This document shows, piece after piece, positions 53,242-61,688 of a stretch of 64,000 nt of DNA. The notes under the pieces are model-generated. The model ran no database searches. It saw only the letters and a list, made by a program, of their open reading frames with translations, and had not been told where the DNA came from. The DNA is from Actinomadura kijaniata NBRC 14229 (lineage in GTDB: Bacteria > Actinomycetota > Actinomycetes > Streptosporangiales > Streptosporangiaceae): assembly GCF_001552175.1 (NCBI RefSeq), contig NZ_BCQR01000033.1, positions 18,082 to 82,081 on the forward strand, read 5' to 3'. The position numbers and the translations under genes are program-made. The stretch's first letter is position 1; each line of letters opens with the position of its first letter.

Positions 53242-54101
53242 GAGGACTCCTTGCCGAACAGCAGGGGGGTGTTGTCGATCAGATGGGTGGCGCCCACGCG
53301 GGCCGCCACCGCCAGCACCGCCGGACCGGCGTGCTCGTCGGTGACGTCCAGGAACGTCGCCGGGTCCACCAGGACCAGGTAGTCCAGCTCCAGCGGCGGC
53401 GTCGCCCCGGCGGCCTCGTCCAGCACCGCGCGGGCCGCCGCCAGCGCCGCCGCGGGTCCCTTCACGGCGGCCTCCGTCCCGGCCTGCAACGACCGCGACA
53501 GCGCCAGGGCCGTCCGCCGTTCGGCGTCCGACAGGTAGCGGTTGCGGCTGGACAGGGCCAGACCGTCGATCTCCCGGACCGTGGGAGCCCCGACGATCTC
53601 GACGGGCACGTTCAGGTCGGCGACCATCCGGCGGATCATGGCCAGCTGCTGGGCGTCCTTCTCGCCGAAGACGGCCAGGTCGGGACCGACCAGATGGAAC
53701 AACTTCAGGACGACGGTGAGCATTCCGTCGAAGTGGCCGGGCCGGGTGACGCCCTCGACACGTTCGCCCATCGGACCCGACTTCACCGTGACCTGCGGCT
53801 CGTCGGGGTACATCACCTCGCGGGTCGGGGCGAACACCACATCGACGCCCTCGGCCGCGCACGCCTCGACGTCGGCGGCGAACGTGCGGGGGTAGCGGTC
53901 GAAGTCCTCGTGCGGCCCGAACTGCAGGGGGTTCACGAAGATGCTGACCGCGACGGTGTCGGCGAGCTGCCGCGCCCGGCGGATCAGGGAGCGGTGCCCC
54001 TCGTGCAGCGCGCCCATGGTCGGGACCAGCGCCAGGGTGCCGGTGGCGCCGGAGCGGACGGCGGCCAGTTCCTCGCGGGTCTTGGCGATGACGGGCGTCA
54101 T
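53238..54101 (-). CDS. panC: Pantoate-beta-alanine ligase (pantothenate synthetase)
   Basis: 287 residues. Joins pantoate and beta-alanine with ATP. HIGH-like motif in [86 protein letters not shown] and the KMSKS-like [13 protein letters not shown]. The panD product feeds it directly, and the two genes overlap by 4 nt. Separated from the DUF2520 gene by 25 bp. Confidence 0.97.
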   Translation of the reverse strand: MTPVIAKTREELAAVRSGATGTLALVPTMGALHEGHRSLIRRARQLADTVAVSIFVNPLQFGPHEDFDRYPRTFAADVEACAAEGVDVVFAPTREVMYPDEPQVTVKSGPMGERVEGVTRPGHFDGMLTVVLKLFHLVGPDLAVFGEKDAQQLAMIRRMVADLNVPVEIVGAPTVREIDGLALSSRNRYLSDAERRTALALSRSLQAGTEAAVKGPAAALAAARAVLDEAAGATPPLELDYLVLVDPATFLDVTDEHAGPAVLAVAARVGATHLIDNTPLLFGKESS

Positions 54102-54126
54102 GGAGACCTCCTCGTTCGACGCTGCT

Positions 54127-55041
54127 TCAGTCCGCCAGCACCTCGAGGAGCCGTTCGGCGTCCTCGGGCCTGAGCAGTCCGGCTCCCAGCGCGCGGTCGG
54201 CGGTGAGCCGCGCCATCGCCACGTAGGCGCGGCGGCCCTCCGGGGACACGCGGGCCAGTTCGGAGACGTGCCCGGCGACGGTTCCGGCGTCGCCGCGCGC
54301 GACCGGCCCGGTCAGGCCGTCCAGGCCGAGGCGCAGCGCGTTGTCGAGCGCGGCCCCCAGCAGCGGGCCGAGCATCCGGCCCGGCTCGGCCACACCGGCG
54401 GCGCGCAGCAGGTCCATCGCCTCGACGACCAGCGTGACCAGGTGGTTCGCGCCCCCGGCCAGCGCCGCGTGGTACAGCGTGCGGCGGTCCTCGGCGATCC
54501 AGGAGGGCTCGCCGCCCATCTCCATGACCAGGGCCTCGGCGACGGGCCGCAGCGGCTCCGGCGAGGTCACCCCGTAGGAGATCCCGTGCAGCCGGCTCAC
54601 GTCGTCGGGCCGCCCGGTGAACGTCATCACGGGGTGGACCGCCAGCGGCAGCGCCCCCGCGCGGGTCATCGGGTCCAGCACCCCGGTCCCGTACCGGCCG
54701 CTGGTGTGCAGGACCAGCCGGCCGGTGACCGGGACGCCGGTGGCGACCAGGCCCGAGGCCAGCTCGGGCAGGACGTCGTCGGGGACGGTCAGCAGCACCA
54801 GGTCGGCGGCGGCCACGACCTCCTGCGGGGTGACCACCGCCGCGCCCGGCAGCCGTTCCTCGGCGCGGGCGCGCGAGCGCTCCGACACGGCGGAGACCGC
54901 GACGACGCGGTGCCCGGCGCGCGACAGCGCCTCGCCGAGCGCGGTGCCGACCCGCCCGGCGCCGACGACGCCGACCGCGAGGCGCGCGGGACGGTCCTGC
55001 GGGCGCGCGGGGTCGGACGCGGGCATGGCGCGTTGCTCCAT
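54127..55041 (-). CDS. Rossmann-like / DUF2520 family oxidoreductase
   Basis: 304 residues from the ATG at 55041. NADP-binding start [31 protein letters not shown], then [27 protein letters not shown], the DUF2520 block [26 protein letters not shown], and a C-terminal 6PGDH-like helical domain ([29 protein letters not shown]). The family resembles ketopantoate reductase and occupies the same place before panC in mycobacteria (Rv3603c), so a pantoate-related role is plausible but unproven. An ATG five codons later is an alternative start. Confidence 0.85.
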   Translation of the reverse strand: MEQRAMPASDPARPQDRPARLAVGVVGAGRVGTALGEALSRAGHRVVAVSAVSERSRARAEERLPGAAVVTPQEVVAAADLVLLTVPDDVLPELASGLVATGVPVTGRLVLHTSGRYGTGVLDPMTRAGALPLAVHPVMTFTGRPDDVSRLHGISYGVTSPEPLRPVAEALVMEMGGEPSWIAEDRRTLYHAALAGGANHLVTLVVEAMDLLRAAGVAEPGRMLGPLLGAALDNALRLGLDGLTGPVARGDAGTVAGHVSELARVSPEGRRAYVAMARLTADRALGAGLLRPEDAERLLEVLAD

Positions 55042-55312
55042 GGTTCTCGTTCCAGTCCTCAAGTCGGGTACCGGACGTGCGCGACCAAGCGTACCGTCGC
55101 TCCGGATGACGTCCGACACCCAGGCACCATCACATCTGAGTGACCATACGACTACCTGGCGTCACCGAACATTCAGGTAACGGGACACACTTGCTCCGTC
55201 ACCGAGAGTGAAACCTTGTCTTCGATCTTCACCCGAGAGTAACTCTGTGGTGTGGCGGCCGTCACGCAAGGTGAAGACAGGGCGCTCCGCCCCCGACGAG
55301 ATGGAGCAGACC

Positions 55313-55564
55313 ATGATCAAGACCGCTCTCACGACCGCAGCAGTCACCGCGACCCTGGCCGGCGGCGTGTTCATGGCCGGACCCGCGGCGGCGGACACCC
55401 GCAACCACGGCCAGGCCGTCGGCAACAACGTCAGCGTCACGATCGTCGGGGGCTACGGGGTCACCTGCGGCTCGGCGTCGGTCGCCGGGCAGGCCGGCAC
55501 CGCCTGCAACGGCAACGGCGTCTACAACGACGACAACGCCAGTCTCACCGGCGGCCACGGCTGA
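55313..55564 (+). CDS. Small secreted chaplin-like protein
   Basis: 83 residues from the ATG at 55313, with GGAG 6 nt upstream. Signal peptide MIKTALTTAAVTATLAGGVFMAGPAAA. The mature 56 residues read GQAVGNNVSVTIVGGYGVTCGSASVAGQAGTACNG..., a Gly/Asn/Ser/Val-rich pattern with two cysteines 12 residues apart, as in the chaplin at 59327-59569. The chaplin VPV-NVCGN core is degenerate, so I call it chaplin-like only. Probably surface-associated and possibly amyloid-forming. Confidence 0.65.
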   Translation: MIKTALTTAAVTATLAGGVFMAGPAAADTRNHGQAVGNNVSVTIVGGYGVTCGSASVAGQAGTACNGNGVYNDDNASLTGGHG

Positions 55565-55583
55565 CCCGTCCCGCCCGGCGGAC

Positions 55584-55628
55584 GGCCGCGCCCCACCGCT
55601 CCTCCCGTACGAGCGGCGGGGCGCGGCC
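55584..55628. terminator. Bidirectional terminator between chaplin-like gene and ABC permease
   Basis: GGCCGCGCCCC-A-CCGCTC (55584-55601) pairs with GAGCGG-C-GGGGCGCGGCC (55611-55628), 17 pairs with one mismatch and a 9-nt loop. It lies between two convergent stops. Confidence 0.75.
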
Positions 55629-55661
55629 CCTCCCGGTCCGGCCCGGGCGGTCCGGTCGCCG

Positions 55662-58175
55662 TCAGTCGTGCGCCAGCGACTCCACGATGGACGTCCTCGC
55701 GGCGCGGCGCGCGGGCAGCACCGCCGCCAGCATCCCGGCGAGGGCGGCCAGCACGATGAAGCCCGCGATCTGCCCGAACGGCAGGGCGAACACCGAGTTC
55801 TCCGACATCGCCTGCACGGCGGCCCAGCCGAACACCACCCCCAGCACCACCCCGGTGACCGCGCCGATCACGGCCATGACCAGGGCCTCCACCGACAGCA
55901 TGCGGCGCAGCTGGCGCCTGGTGAGGCCGAGGGCGCGCAGCAGCGCCGACTCGCGGGTGCGTTCCACCACCGACAGGGTGAGGGTGTTGGCGATGCCGAA
56001 CAGGGCGATCACGATGGCCAGCCCGAGCAGCCCACCGAAGATCATCAGCAGCATGTCCACGGACTTGGTGATCTGCTCGCGGATCTCGGCGGCCGACGCC
56101 GCCCTGGCGGTCGGGAACGGCCGGATCGCCTCGTCCACGGCCTTGCGCGCCGACACGGCGGGCACCCCGTCGCGGGCCTTGACGTAGACGGTGGAGGCGC
56201 CGCGGACGGCGTAGCCCCGGTCGAAGTCGGCCTCGGTCAGCAGGAACCCGACGATCGGGGCGTCGTCGGCCTTGAACACGCCCGCCACCGTCACCGGCAG
56301 GGCGCCCCGCGCGGTCTGGAGCCGGACGGTGGAGCCGGCGCGCAGGCCCATCGCCTTGGCGGTCACGCCGTCGACGACGGCCGCGCCCGGCTTCAGCCCG
56401 GCGGCCGAGCCGCTCGTGAAGTCCGGCTTGATCAGCGTGCCGAACGCCGTGCCGGTCAGCGTGGCGACCGTCGTCTCCTGCCCGCCGGCCCGGGTCTCCT
56501 TCTCCCGCTGCTCGATGACGGCGGTGAACTCGGGACGCTGCCGCAGCGCCTGCGTGAGGGCGGGCGGCAGGTGCCGGTCCTTCTCCTGGGCGTTGAACTG
56601 CGTCTGGATCTGGAAGTCCACCGGGAACTGCTTGGCCAGCTGCTGCGTCGAGCTCTCCTTGCCGCTGGCGGCCACGACCGCGAACAGGCTCATCAGGCCG
56701 ACGCCGATGGTCAGCGCGATGGTGGTGGTGGCGGTGCGGCGCGGCGCGCGCTGGGCGTTGGCGACGGCGAGCCGCGCCGGAACGCCGCCGATCCGCGCCG
56801 GGAGCGCGCCGACCGTCCGGCCGAGGGGCCGCACCAGCGCGGGCATCACGACGATCACGCTGAGGAAGAACACCGCGCCGGACGCCGCGACCAGGTACAT
56901 CGCGACCTGGCCCTTGTCCATGCCGATCGCGCCGTACGTGCCGACCGCGAGCCCCACGCCGCCCAGCACGACGGTGAGGAGGGTCCGCACCCAGCCGAGC
57001 CGGAACCGGCCGTCGCCGGGCTCCAGGTCGGTGCGCAGCGCCGCGATCGGCGCGACGCGGGTGGCGGCGCGGGCGGGCAGCAGCGCCGACACCACGGTCA
57101 CCACGACGCCGACCACCAGGCCGACGACGATCGTGCGGGGCGCGAGCGTGACCCCGTCGAGCGGGAGGTCCATGCCGGCGGCGTTGATCCCGGCGAGCGC
57201 GCCCCAGCCGAGGCCCATGCCGACGAGCAGGCCGAGCAGCGAGCCGACCAGCCCGACCGCGGCGGCCTCCACCAGCACGCCGCCGAACACCTGGCGGCGG
57301 GTCGCGCCGACGCAGCGCAGCAGCGCCATCTCGCGCATCCGCTGGGCGATGAGGATCGAGAAGGTGTTGTAGATGACCAGCGCGGACACCAGCATCGCGA
57401 CGAAGCCGAAGATCAGCAGACCGGTCTTGATGATCTTGGTGTCGGCGCCGTTCGCCTTGGCGAGCCGGGCGCCCAGCTCCTCGCCGGTCATGACCTCGCG
57501 GTCCCCCGGGCCGAGCGCGTCGCGGACCGCCGCGACGGTGCCGCCCGCCACGTCGATCTCGGCGAAGGTCCTGGCGCCGGTCATCTTCAGCGCGGTCGCC
57601 GGGTCGTAGCCGACGGCCCCGCGGTACCCGGCCTCCTGGTCGATGCCGAAGTCGACGATGCCGACGACGGTGAACCGGTGCGGCCGGTTCTTCGCGTTCA
57701 GCACCGTCACCGTGTCGCCGGTCCTGAACCCCTCCCGCTTGGCGAGGTCCTTCTCCAGGACGACCTCGCCGGGGCCGGACGGGGTGCGGCCGTTCTCCAT
57801 CTCGTAGCGGAACAGCCTGCCGGTCGGCACGGACATGCCGACGGTCGGCATGTCGCCGACGGCCTTGCCGTCCCTGTCCAGCAGCGCGGTGTCGCCGACC
57901 ACCCTGCCCTGCGCCTCGGTGACGCCGGGCACGGAGCGGACCTTGGCGAGCAGGCCGACCGGCAGCCCCTTGTCGGGGTCGTCCCGGGTCTTGGGCACCA
58001 CCGCGACGTCCACCCGGTCGGCGGACTTGGCGAACGTCTTGGCGACGCCCCGGTCCATGGTGTCGGTGAGCACGAACGTGCCCGCGATGAACCCCACGCC
58101 CAGCGTGATCGCCAGGCCGGTCAGCAGCAACCGCAGCTTGTGGGCCCGCAGGCCCGCCAGCGTGGTCTTCAGCAT
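55662..58175 (-). CDS. FtsX-type ABC transporter permease with two FtsX domains
   Basis: 837 residues. TM1 (HKLRLLLTGLAITLGVGFIAGTF) precedes a large outer domain. Two FtsX cores follow (around 255-380, with LIAQRMREMALLRCVGATRRQVF, and around 720-835, with ERTRESALLRALGLTRRQLRRML). Helices in the middle (about 410-490) join the halves, and another outer domain follows. The layout is that of the duplicated, 10-TM permeases (BceB/YknZ-like or lipoprotein-release type) common in actinomycetes. It begins 5 nt after the ATPase stop. Near a chaplin gene and a two-component system, so cell-envelope stress or antimicrobial-peptide defence is likely. Confidence 0.9.
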   Translation of the reverse strand: MLKTTLAGLRAHKLRLLLTGLAITLGVGFIAGTFVLTDTMDRGVAKTFAKSADRVDVAVVPKTRDDPDKGLPVGLLAKVRSVPGVTEAQGRVVGDTALLDRDGKAVGDMPTVGMSVPTGRLFRYEMENGRTPSGPGEVVLEKDLAKREGFRTGDTVTVLNAKNRPHRFTVVGIVDFGIDQEAGYRGAVGYDPATALKMTGARTFAEIDVAGGTVAAVRDALGPGDREVMTGEELGARLAKANGADTKIIKTGLLIFGFVAMLVSALVIYNTFSILIAQRMREMALLRCVGATRRQVFGGVLVEAAAVGLVGSLLGLLVGMGLGWGALAGINAAGMDLPLDGVTLAPRTIVVGLVVGVVVTVVSALLPARAATRVAPIAALRTDLEPGDGRFRLGWVRTLLTVVLGGVGLAVGTYGAIGMDKGQVAMYLVAASGAVFFLSVIVVMPALVRPLGRTVGALPARIGGVPARLAVANAQRAPRRTATTTIALTIGVGLMSLFAVVAASGKESSTQQLAKQFPVDFQIQTQFNAQEKDRHLPPALTQALRQRPEFTAVIEQREKETRAGGQETTVATLTGTAFGTLIKPDFTSGSAAGLKPGAAVVDGVTAKAMGLRAGSTVRLQTARGALPVTVAGVFKADDAPIVGFLLTEADFDRGYAVRGASTVYVKARDGVPAVSARKAVDEAIRPFPTARAASAAEIREQITKSVDMLLMIFGGLLGLAIVIALFGIANTLTLSVVERTRESALLRALGLTRRQLRRMLSVEALVMAVIGAVTGVVLGVVFGWAAVQAMSENSVFALPFGQIAGFIVLAALAGMLAAVLPARRAARTSIVESLAHD

Positions 58176-58180
58176 GGCGG

Positions 58181-58981
58181 CTAGGCCCCCAGGCTCTTCA
58201 GCCGGTCCAGCACGGTGTCGGGGGTCGGCCGGTGCAGTTCGGTGACGATCTCCCCGTCGCGCAGGAACACCACGCGGTCGGAGTAGGACGCGGCGACCGG
58301 GTCGTGGGTGACCATGACGATCGTCTGGCCCATCTCGCGGACCGAGGAGCGCAGGAAGCCCAGCACCTCCGCGCCGGAGCGGGAGTCGAGGTTGCCGGTC
58401 GGCTCGTCCGCGAAGATCACCTCGGGCTGGGCGACCAGGGCGCGGGCGCAGGCGACGCGCTGCTGCTGGCCGCCCGACAGCTCGTTCGGCCGGTGCCCCA
58501 GCCGGTCGCGCAGGCCGACGACGTCGATGACCTGGTCGAACCACTGCTGGTGCGGCGGGCGCCCGGCCAGCTCCAGCGGCAGCAGGATGTTCTGCTCGGC
58601 GGTCAGGGTGGGCAGCAGGTTGAACGCCTGGAAGATGAACCCGACCCGGTCGCGGCGCAGCAGCGTGAGCTGCTTGTCGTTCATCGCCGTGACCTCGGCG
58701 TCGCCGATCATGACGCGGCCGCCGGAGACGGTGTCCAGGCCCGCCAGGCAGTGCATGAGGGTGGACTTGCCGGAGCCGGACGGCCCCATGATCGCGGTGA
58801 ACGCGCCCGTGGCGAAGGCGACGTCCACCCCGCGCAGCGCGTGTACGGCAGCGTCGCCCGCCCCGTACACCTTGGACACCTCGAACGCCTCGACGGCCGG
58901 GGGCGCCGCGGTGCGAGGGCCCGCAGGGTGACTGCCCGCGGCGGGGTTCCCGCCGTGCGGGCTGGCGAACGTGCTGGTCAC
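58181..58981 (-). CDS. ABC transporter ATPase (MacB/LolD-type)
   Basis: 266 residues. A Pro/Ala/Gly-rich first 30 residues lead into the ATPase: Walker A GPSGSGKST near 66-74, signature LSGGQQQRVACARAL, Walker B VIFADEPTGNLDSRSG, H-loop VTHDP. GTG start with AAGGAG 5 nt upstream. Functions with the permease downstream. A GTACGAC-N4-GTCGTAC palindrome lies about 120 bp upstream. Confidence 0.93.
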   Translation of the reverse strand: MTSTFASPHGGNPAAGSHPAGPRTAAPPAVEAFEVSKVYGAGDAAVHALRGVDVAFATGAFTAIMGPSGSGKSTLMHCLAGLDTVSGGRVMIGDAEVTAMNDKQLTLLRRDRVGFIFQAFNLLPTLTAEQNILLPLELAGRPPHQQWFDQVIDVVGLRDRLGHRPNELSGGQQQRVACARALVAQPEVIFADEPTGNLDSRSGAEVLGFLRSSVREMGQTIVMVTHDPVAASYSDRVVFLRDGEIVTELHRPTPDTVLDRLKSLGA

Positions 58982-59326
58982 GACGACTCCTTCGTGGAAC
59001 TACGACAACGCAGACCACGTTAGGAATCACGAGGGCCGCCGCCATCGACCGTGCGGCCACGATCGGCGTCAGCACAACAGGCGGCTCGACCCGCCCGTGT
59101 ACGACCTGAGTCGTACGCGCCCGTCCCACCCGGTGGTGATCCCCGGAACGCGGAAAGCGCCGGGGCCCGGGTGGCGGGGCCGCCGACGCTCTCGCGTTCG
59201 TTCGCGGTGGGCGTGCGGGGGGCACGCCCGGTGACCGGTCAGACGGGCCTGGTCAGGGCCATGGCGTGGCGGACCCGCGGGGTCCACCGGGGACGCCTTC
59301 GATCGGCGCCGGTGCCGGTCGGCGTG
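58982..59326. other. 345-bp regulatory interval upstream of the ABC operon
   Basis: No gene. Contains the perfect inverted repeat listed separately. A/T-rich CCTAACGT (minus strand, around 59020) may be a -10 for the ATPase gene. The rest is GC-rich with short frames. Confidence 0.45.
59099..59116. promoter_or_regulatory. Inverted repeat GTACGAC-N4-GTCGTAC, candidate response-regulator site
   Basis: Exact 7-bp arms around CTGA. Position (about 120 bp before the ABC ATPase start) and its symmetry fit a dimeric NarL/LiaR-type response regulator, and a gene for one lies 0.6 kb away. This is an inference from context. Confidence 0.45.
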
Positions 59327-59569
59327 TCAGTCGTGCCAGTAGTTCTTGACCGACGCGCCGCCCTTGCAGCCCGCGCCGGCGATGCCGAGCACGGCGACGG
59401 CGTTGCCGCAGACGTTGATCGGAACGGAGATCGGGGCGACGACCTGGTTGCCGGAGAGCACCCCGTGGGAGCCGTCGGTCTCGATGTCGGCGCTGGCGGG
59501 CGCGGCGGCCAGCACCGAACCAGCGACGGCGAAGGCGAGTACACCGGTGGCGGCGAGCTTCTTGAGCAC
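59327..59569 (-). CDS. Chaplin family protein
   Basis: 80 residues, GTG start with GGAGG 6 nt upstream. Signal peptide MLKKLAATGVLAFAVAGSVLAAAPASA. The mature part contains the chaplin domain: GVLSGNQVVAPISVPINVCGN followed by AVAVLGIAGAGC, with the two conserved cysteines 12 residues apart (Streptomyces chaplins have about 17). A single chaplin domain with no LPXTG sorting signal makes it a short chaplin. These assemble into hydrophobic amyloid fibrils on aerial hyphae and spores. It lies upstream of the ABC operon and beside the two-component genes. Confidence 0.85.
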   Translation of the reverse strand: MLKKLAATGVLAFAVAGSVLAAAPASADIETDGSHGVLSGNQVVAPISVPINVCGNAVAVLGIAGAGCKGGASVKNYWHD

Positions 59570-59587
59570 GTGGATCCTCCCGTACTG

Positions 59588-59604
59588 GGGCCCCGGCGGG
59601 GCCC
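59588..59604 (-). promoter_or_regulatory. Hairpin in the chaplin leader
   Basis: GGGCCCC (59588-59594) and GGGGCCC (59598-59604) form a 7-bp stem with a 3-nt loop, 19 nt upstream of the GTG start, just before the ribosome-binding site. Could influence translation. Confidence 0.35.
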
Positions 59605-59733
59605 TGCTGACATGCCGACGCCGTCCCCGAGGGACGACGCTTACGTACGGTAGTTACCCAGATACTCACTGGTAATGGAATGCCGAGATCAAGGGCGAGC
59701 CCAAGAAGAAGCCGGAGAGTAATCTCTTCGTGA

Positions 59734-60402
59734 CTATCCGCGTCCGTTCTGCCCGCTCTTGACCAGACCCGTCTCGTACGCGAAGACGACGGCCTGGACG
59801 CGGTCGCGGAGGTTCAGCTTCATGAGGATGCGGCCCATGTGGGTCTTGACGGTGGCCTCGGAGACGTAGAGGCACTCGGCGATCTCGGCGTTGGACAGGC
59901 CGCGGGCCACCTGGAGCAGCACCTCGCGCTCGCGTTCGGTCAGCGTCTCCAGCGCCCCCGGCGCGGCGCGCTCCTCGTCCGGCAGGTGCAGCGCGAACCG
60001 GTCCAGCAGCCGCTTGGTGGTGCTCGGCGCCACCACCGCGTCGCCGGAGTGCACCGCGCGGATCGCCTCGATCAGCTGGGCCGGGCCCGCGTCCTTGAGC
60101 AGGAACCCGCCCGCGCCCGCCTTGATCGCCGCGAACGCGTACTCGTCCAGGTCGAACGTGGTCAGGATGATCACCTTCGGCCCGCCGGCCGCCACGATGC
60201 GCCGGGTCGCCTCGATCCCGTCCATGCGCGGCATCCGCACGTCCATCAGCACGACGTCGGCGGTGGTGGAGCGCAGCAGCTCCACCGCCGCCGCGCCGTC
60301 CCCCGCCTCGCCGACGACCTCGATGTCGGGCTGGGCGTCCAGGACCATGGTGAACCCGGCCCGGACCAGCTCCTGGTCGTCGACCAGCACCACTCGAATC
60401 AC
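59734..60402 (-). CDS. NarL/LuxR-type response regulator
   Basis: 222 residues. Receiver domain with acidic pair D8-D9, phosphoacceptor D54 (VLMDVRMPRMDG), Thr in ILTTFD and Lys in FLLKDAG. The LuxR HTH reads LTEREREVLLQVARGLSNAEIAECLYVSEATVKTHMGRILMKLNLRDR. GTG start in a GTGA overlap with the histidine-kinase stop, so the two are coupled. Likely acts on the neighbouring ABC operon and chaplin gene, judging from position and from palindromes there. Confidence 0.95.
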   Translation of the reverse strand: MIRVVLVDDQELVRAGFTMVLDAQPDIEVVGEAGDGAAAVELLRSTTADVVLMDVRMPRMDGIEATRRIVAAGGPKVIILTTFDLDEYAFAAIKAGAGGFLLKDAGPAQLIEAIRAVHSGDAVVAPSTTKRLLDRFALHLPDEERAAPGALETLTEREREVLLQVARGLSNAEIAECLYVSEATVKTHMGRILMKLNLRDRVQAVVFAYETGLVKSGQNGRG

Positions 60403-61589
60403 GTTCGTGCCTCCTCGCGCACCGGAATCCGGGCGATCACCTCGAAGCCGCCGCCCGGCAGGGGCGCGGCGCGCACCCGCCCCCCGTAGACGGCGACGCG
60501 CTCGCGCATGCCCACCAGACCGTGGCCCCGGCCGTCGTCGAGGGCCGCCGCGCCCCGGCCGTCGTCGCTGACCCGCACCTCGATCGCGTCCGGCGCGTAG
60601 CGGACCGTCACCCTGGCGGCCGCGCGCGGGCCGCCGTGCTTGAGGGTATTGGTCAGCGCCTCCTGCACGACCCGGAAGATCGTCAACTGGCGGCCCTCGG
60701 AGAGCTCGATCGGCGTGCCGTCCACCGTCAGCGTCACCGGCAGCCCCGAGCCGTGCATCTGGTCGACCAGCTCGGTGAGCTGCTCCACGCCCGGCTGCGG
60801 GGCGTAGCCGTCGCCGGTCTCGTGGGCGTTCTCGCGCAGCACGCCGACCAGCCGCCGCATCTCCGCCAGCGCGGTCCGCCCGGTCTCCGAGATCGTCTCC
60901 AGGGCCTTGCGGGCCCGGTCGGGGTCGGTCTCCAGGGCGAACGCCGCCCCGTCCGCCTGCACGACGATCACGCTGACGTTGTGGGCGACGACGTCGTGGA
61001 GCTCGCGGGCGATGCGGGCGCGCTCGGCGGCGCGGGCGACCTGGAGCTCGTTGCCGCGCTCGCGTTCCAGGCGCTCGGCGCGCTCCTCCAGCGAACGCAG
61101 GTAGGCGCGGCGGGTCCGCATGTGCAGGCCGAGCAGCCACACGCCCACGCCGACCACGCTCAGAAGCGTCAGGCTCAAGCGGAAATCGCGGGACGAGACC
61201 GCCAGTTGCGTAGCCTCCATCACCCCGCCGAGCAGCGTCACCAGCAGAGCGCCCAGACCCCAGCGGAACGAGCAGTAGGCGGTGACCGCGTACAGGCCGT
61301 AGAGCACCGCCACATCGCCCACCACCAGGGGGATCCGCACAAGCCACTGCACGAGGCACACCAGCGCGATGACGGCGAACATCGCGCGGGGCCACCTGCG
61401 CCTCCCCACCAGCGGGAGCAGCAGCCCCGCGTGCAGGCCCCAGTAGGCGAGGAAGTCGCTGCCGGGGAGCGTGGAGATCTCCCCGTCCCCTCCCTGGGAG
61501 AGCGCCGCCAGCAGGAGCAACGGCGCGGCGAAGAAGGCGTCCACCAGGAGACGCCGGTGCCGCCACCACTCCCACAACCTGCCGAGCAT
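60399..61589 (-). CDS. Sensor histidine kinase (HisKA_3, LiaS/DesK-like)
   Basis: 396 residues. Five or so hydrophobic helices occupy the first 155 residues (VDAFFAAPLLLLAAL, then LLLPLVG, FAVIALVCLVQWL and others) with only short outer loops, an intramembrane-sensing design. The dimerisation and phosphotransfer helix has His198 (ARIARELHDVVAHNVS). The HATPase follows with N-box EALTNTLKHG and G-boxes VSDDGRG and HGLVGMRERV. No Shine-Dalgarno. TAAGCT lies 7 nt before the ATG, so possibly leaderless. Such kinases typically sense cell-envelope damage. Confidence 0.93.
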   Translation of the reverse strand: MLGRLWEWWRHRRLLVDAFFAAPLLLLAALSQGGDGEISTLPGSDFLAYWGLHAGLLLPLVGRRRWPRAMFAVIALVCLVQWLVRIPLVVGDVAVLYGLYAVTAYCSFRWGLGALLVTLLGGVMEATQLAVSSRDFRLSLTLLSVVGVGVWLLGLHMRTRRAYLRSLEERAERLERERGNELQVARAAERARIARELHDVVAHNVSVIVVQADGAAFALETDPDRARKALETISETGRTALAEMRRLVGVLRENAHETGDGYAPQPGVEQLTELVDQMHGSGLPVTLTVDGTPIELSEGRQLTIFRVVQEALTNTLKHGGPRAAARVTVRYAPDAIEVRVSDDGRGAAALDDGRGHGLVGMRERVAVYGGRVRAAPLPGGGFEVIARIPVREEART

Positions 61590-61688
61590 GTGAGTCAGCT
61601 TACGTTCGCGCTGGTCAGCCGTTATCGGTCCCAAGGCTGATGTCGCTGCGACCCAAGGCGGAGCCCGCCGGGGGGTAACGTCGGGATC

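Noticed and set aside
55668..58184. 838-codon plus-strand frame
   Set aside because: Antisense shadow of the FtsX permease. His/Arg/Gln-rich without any recognisable domain.
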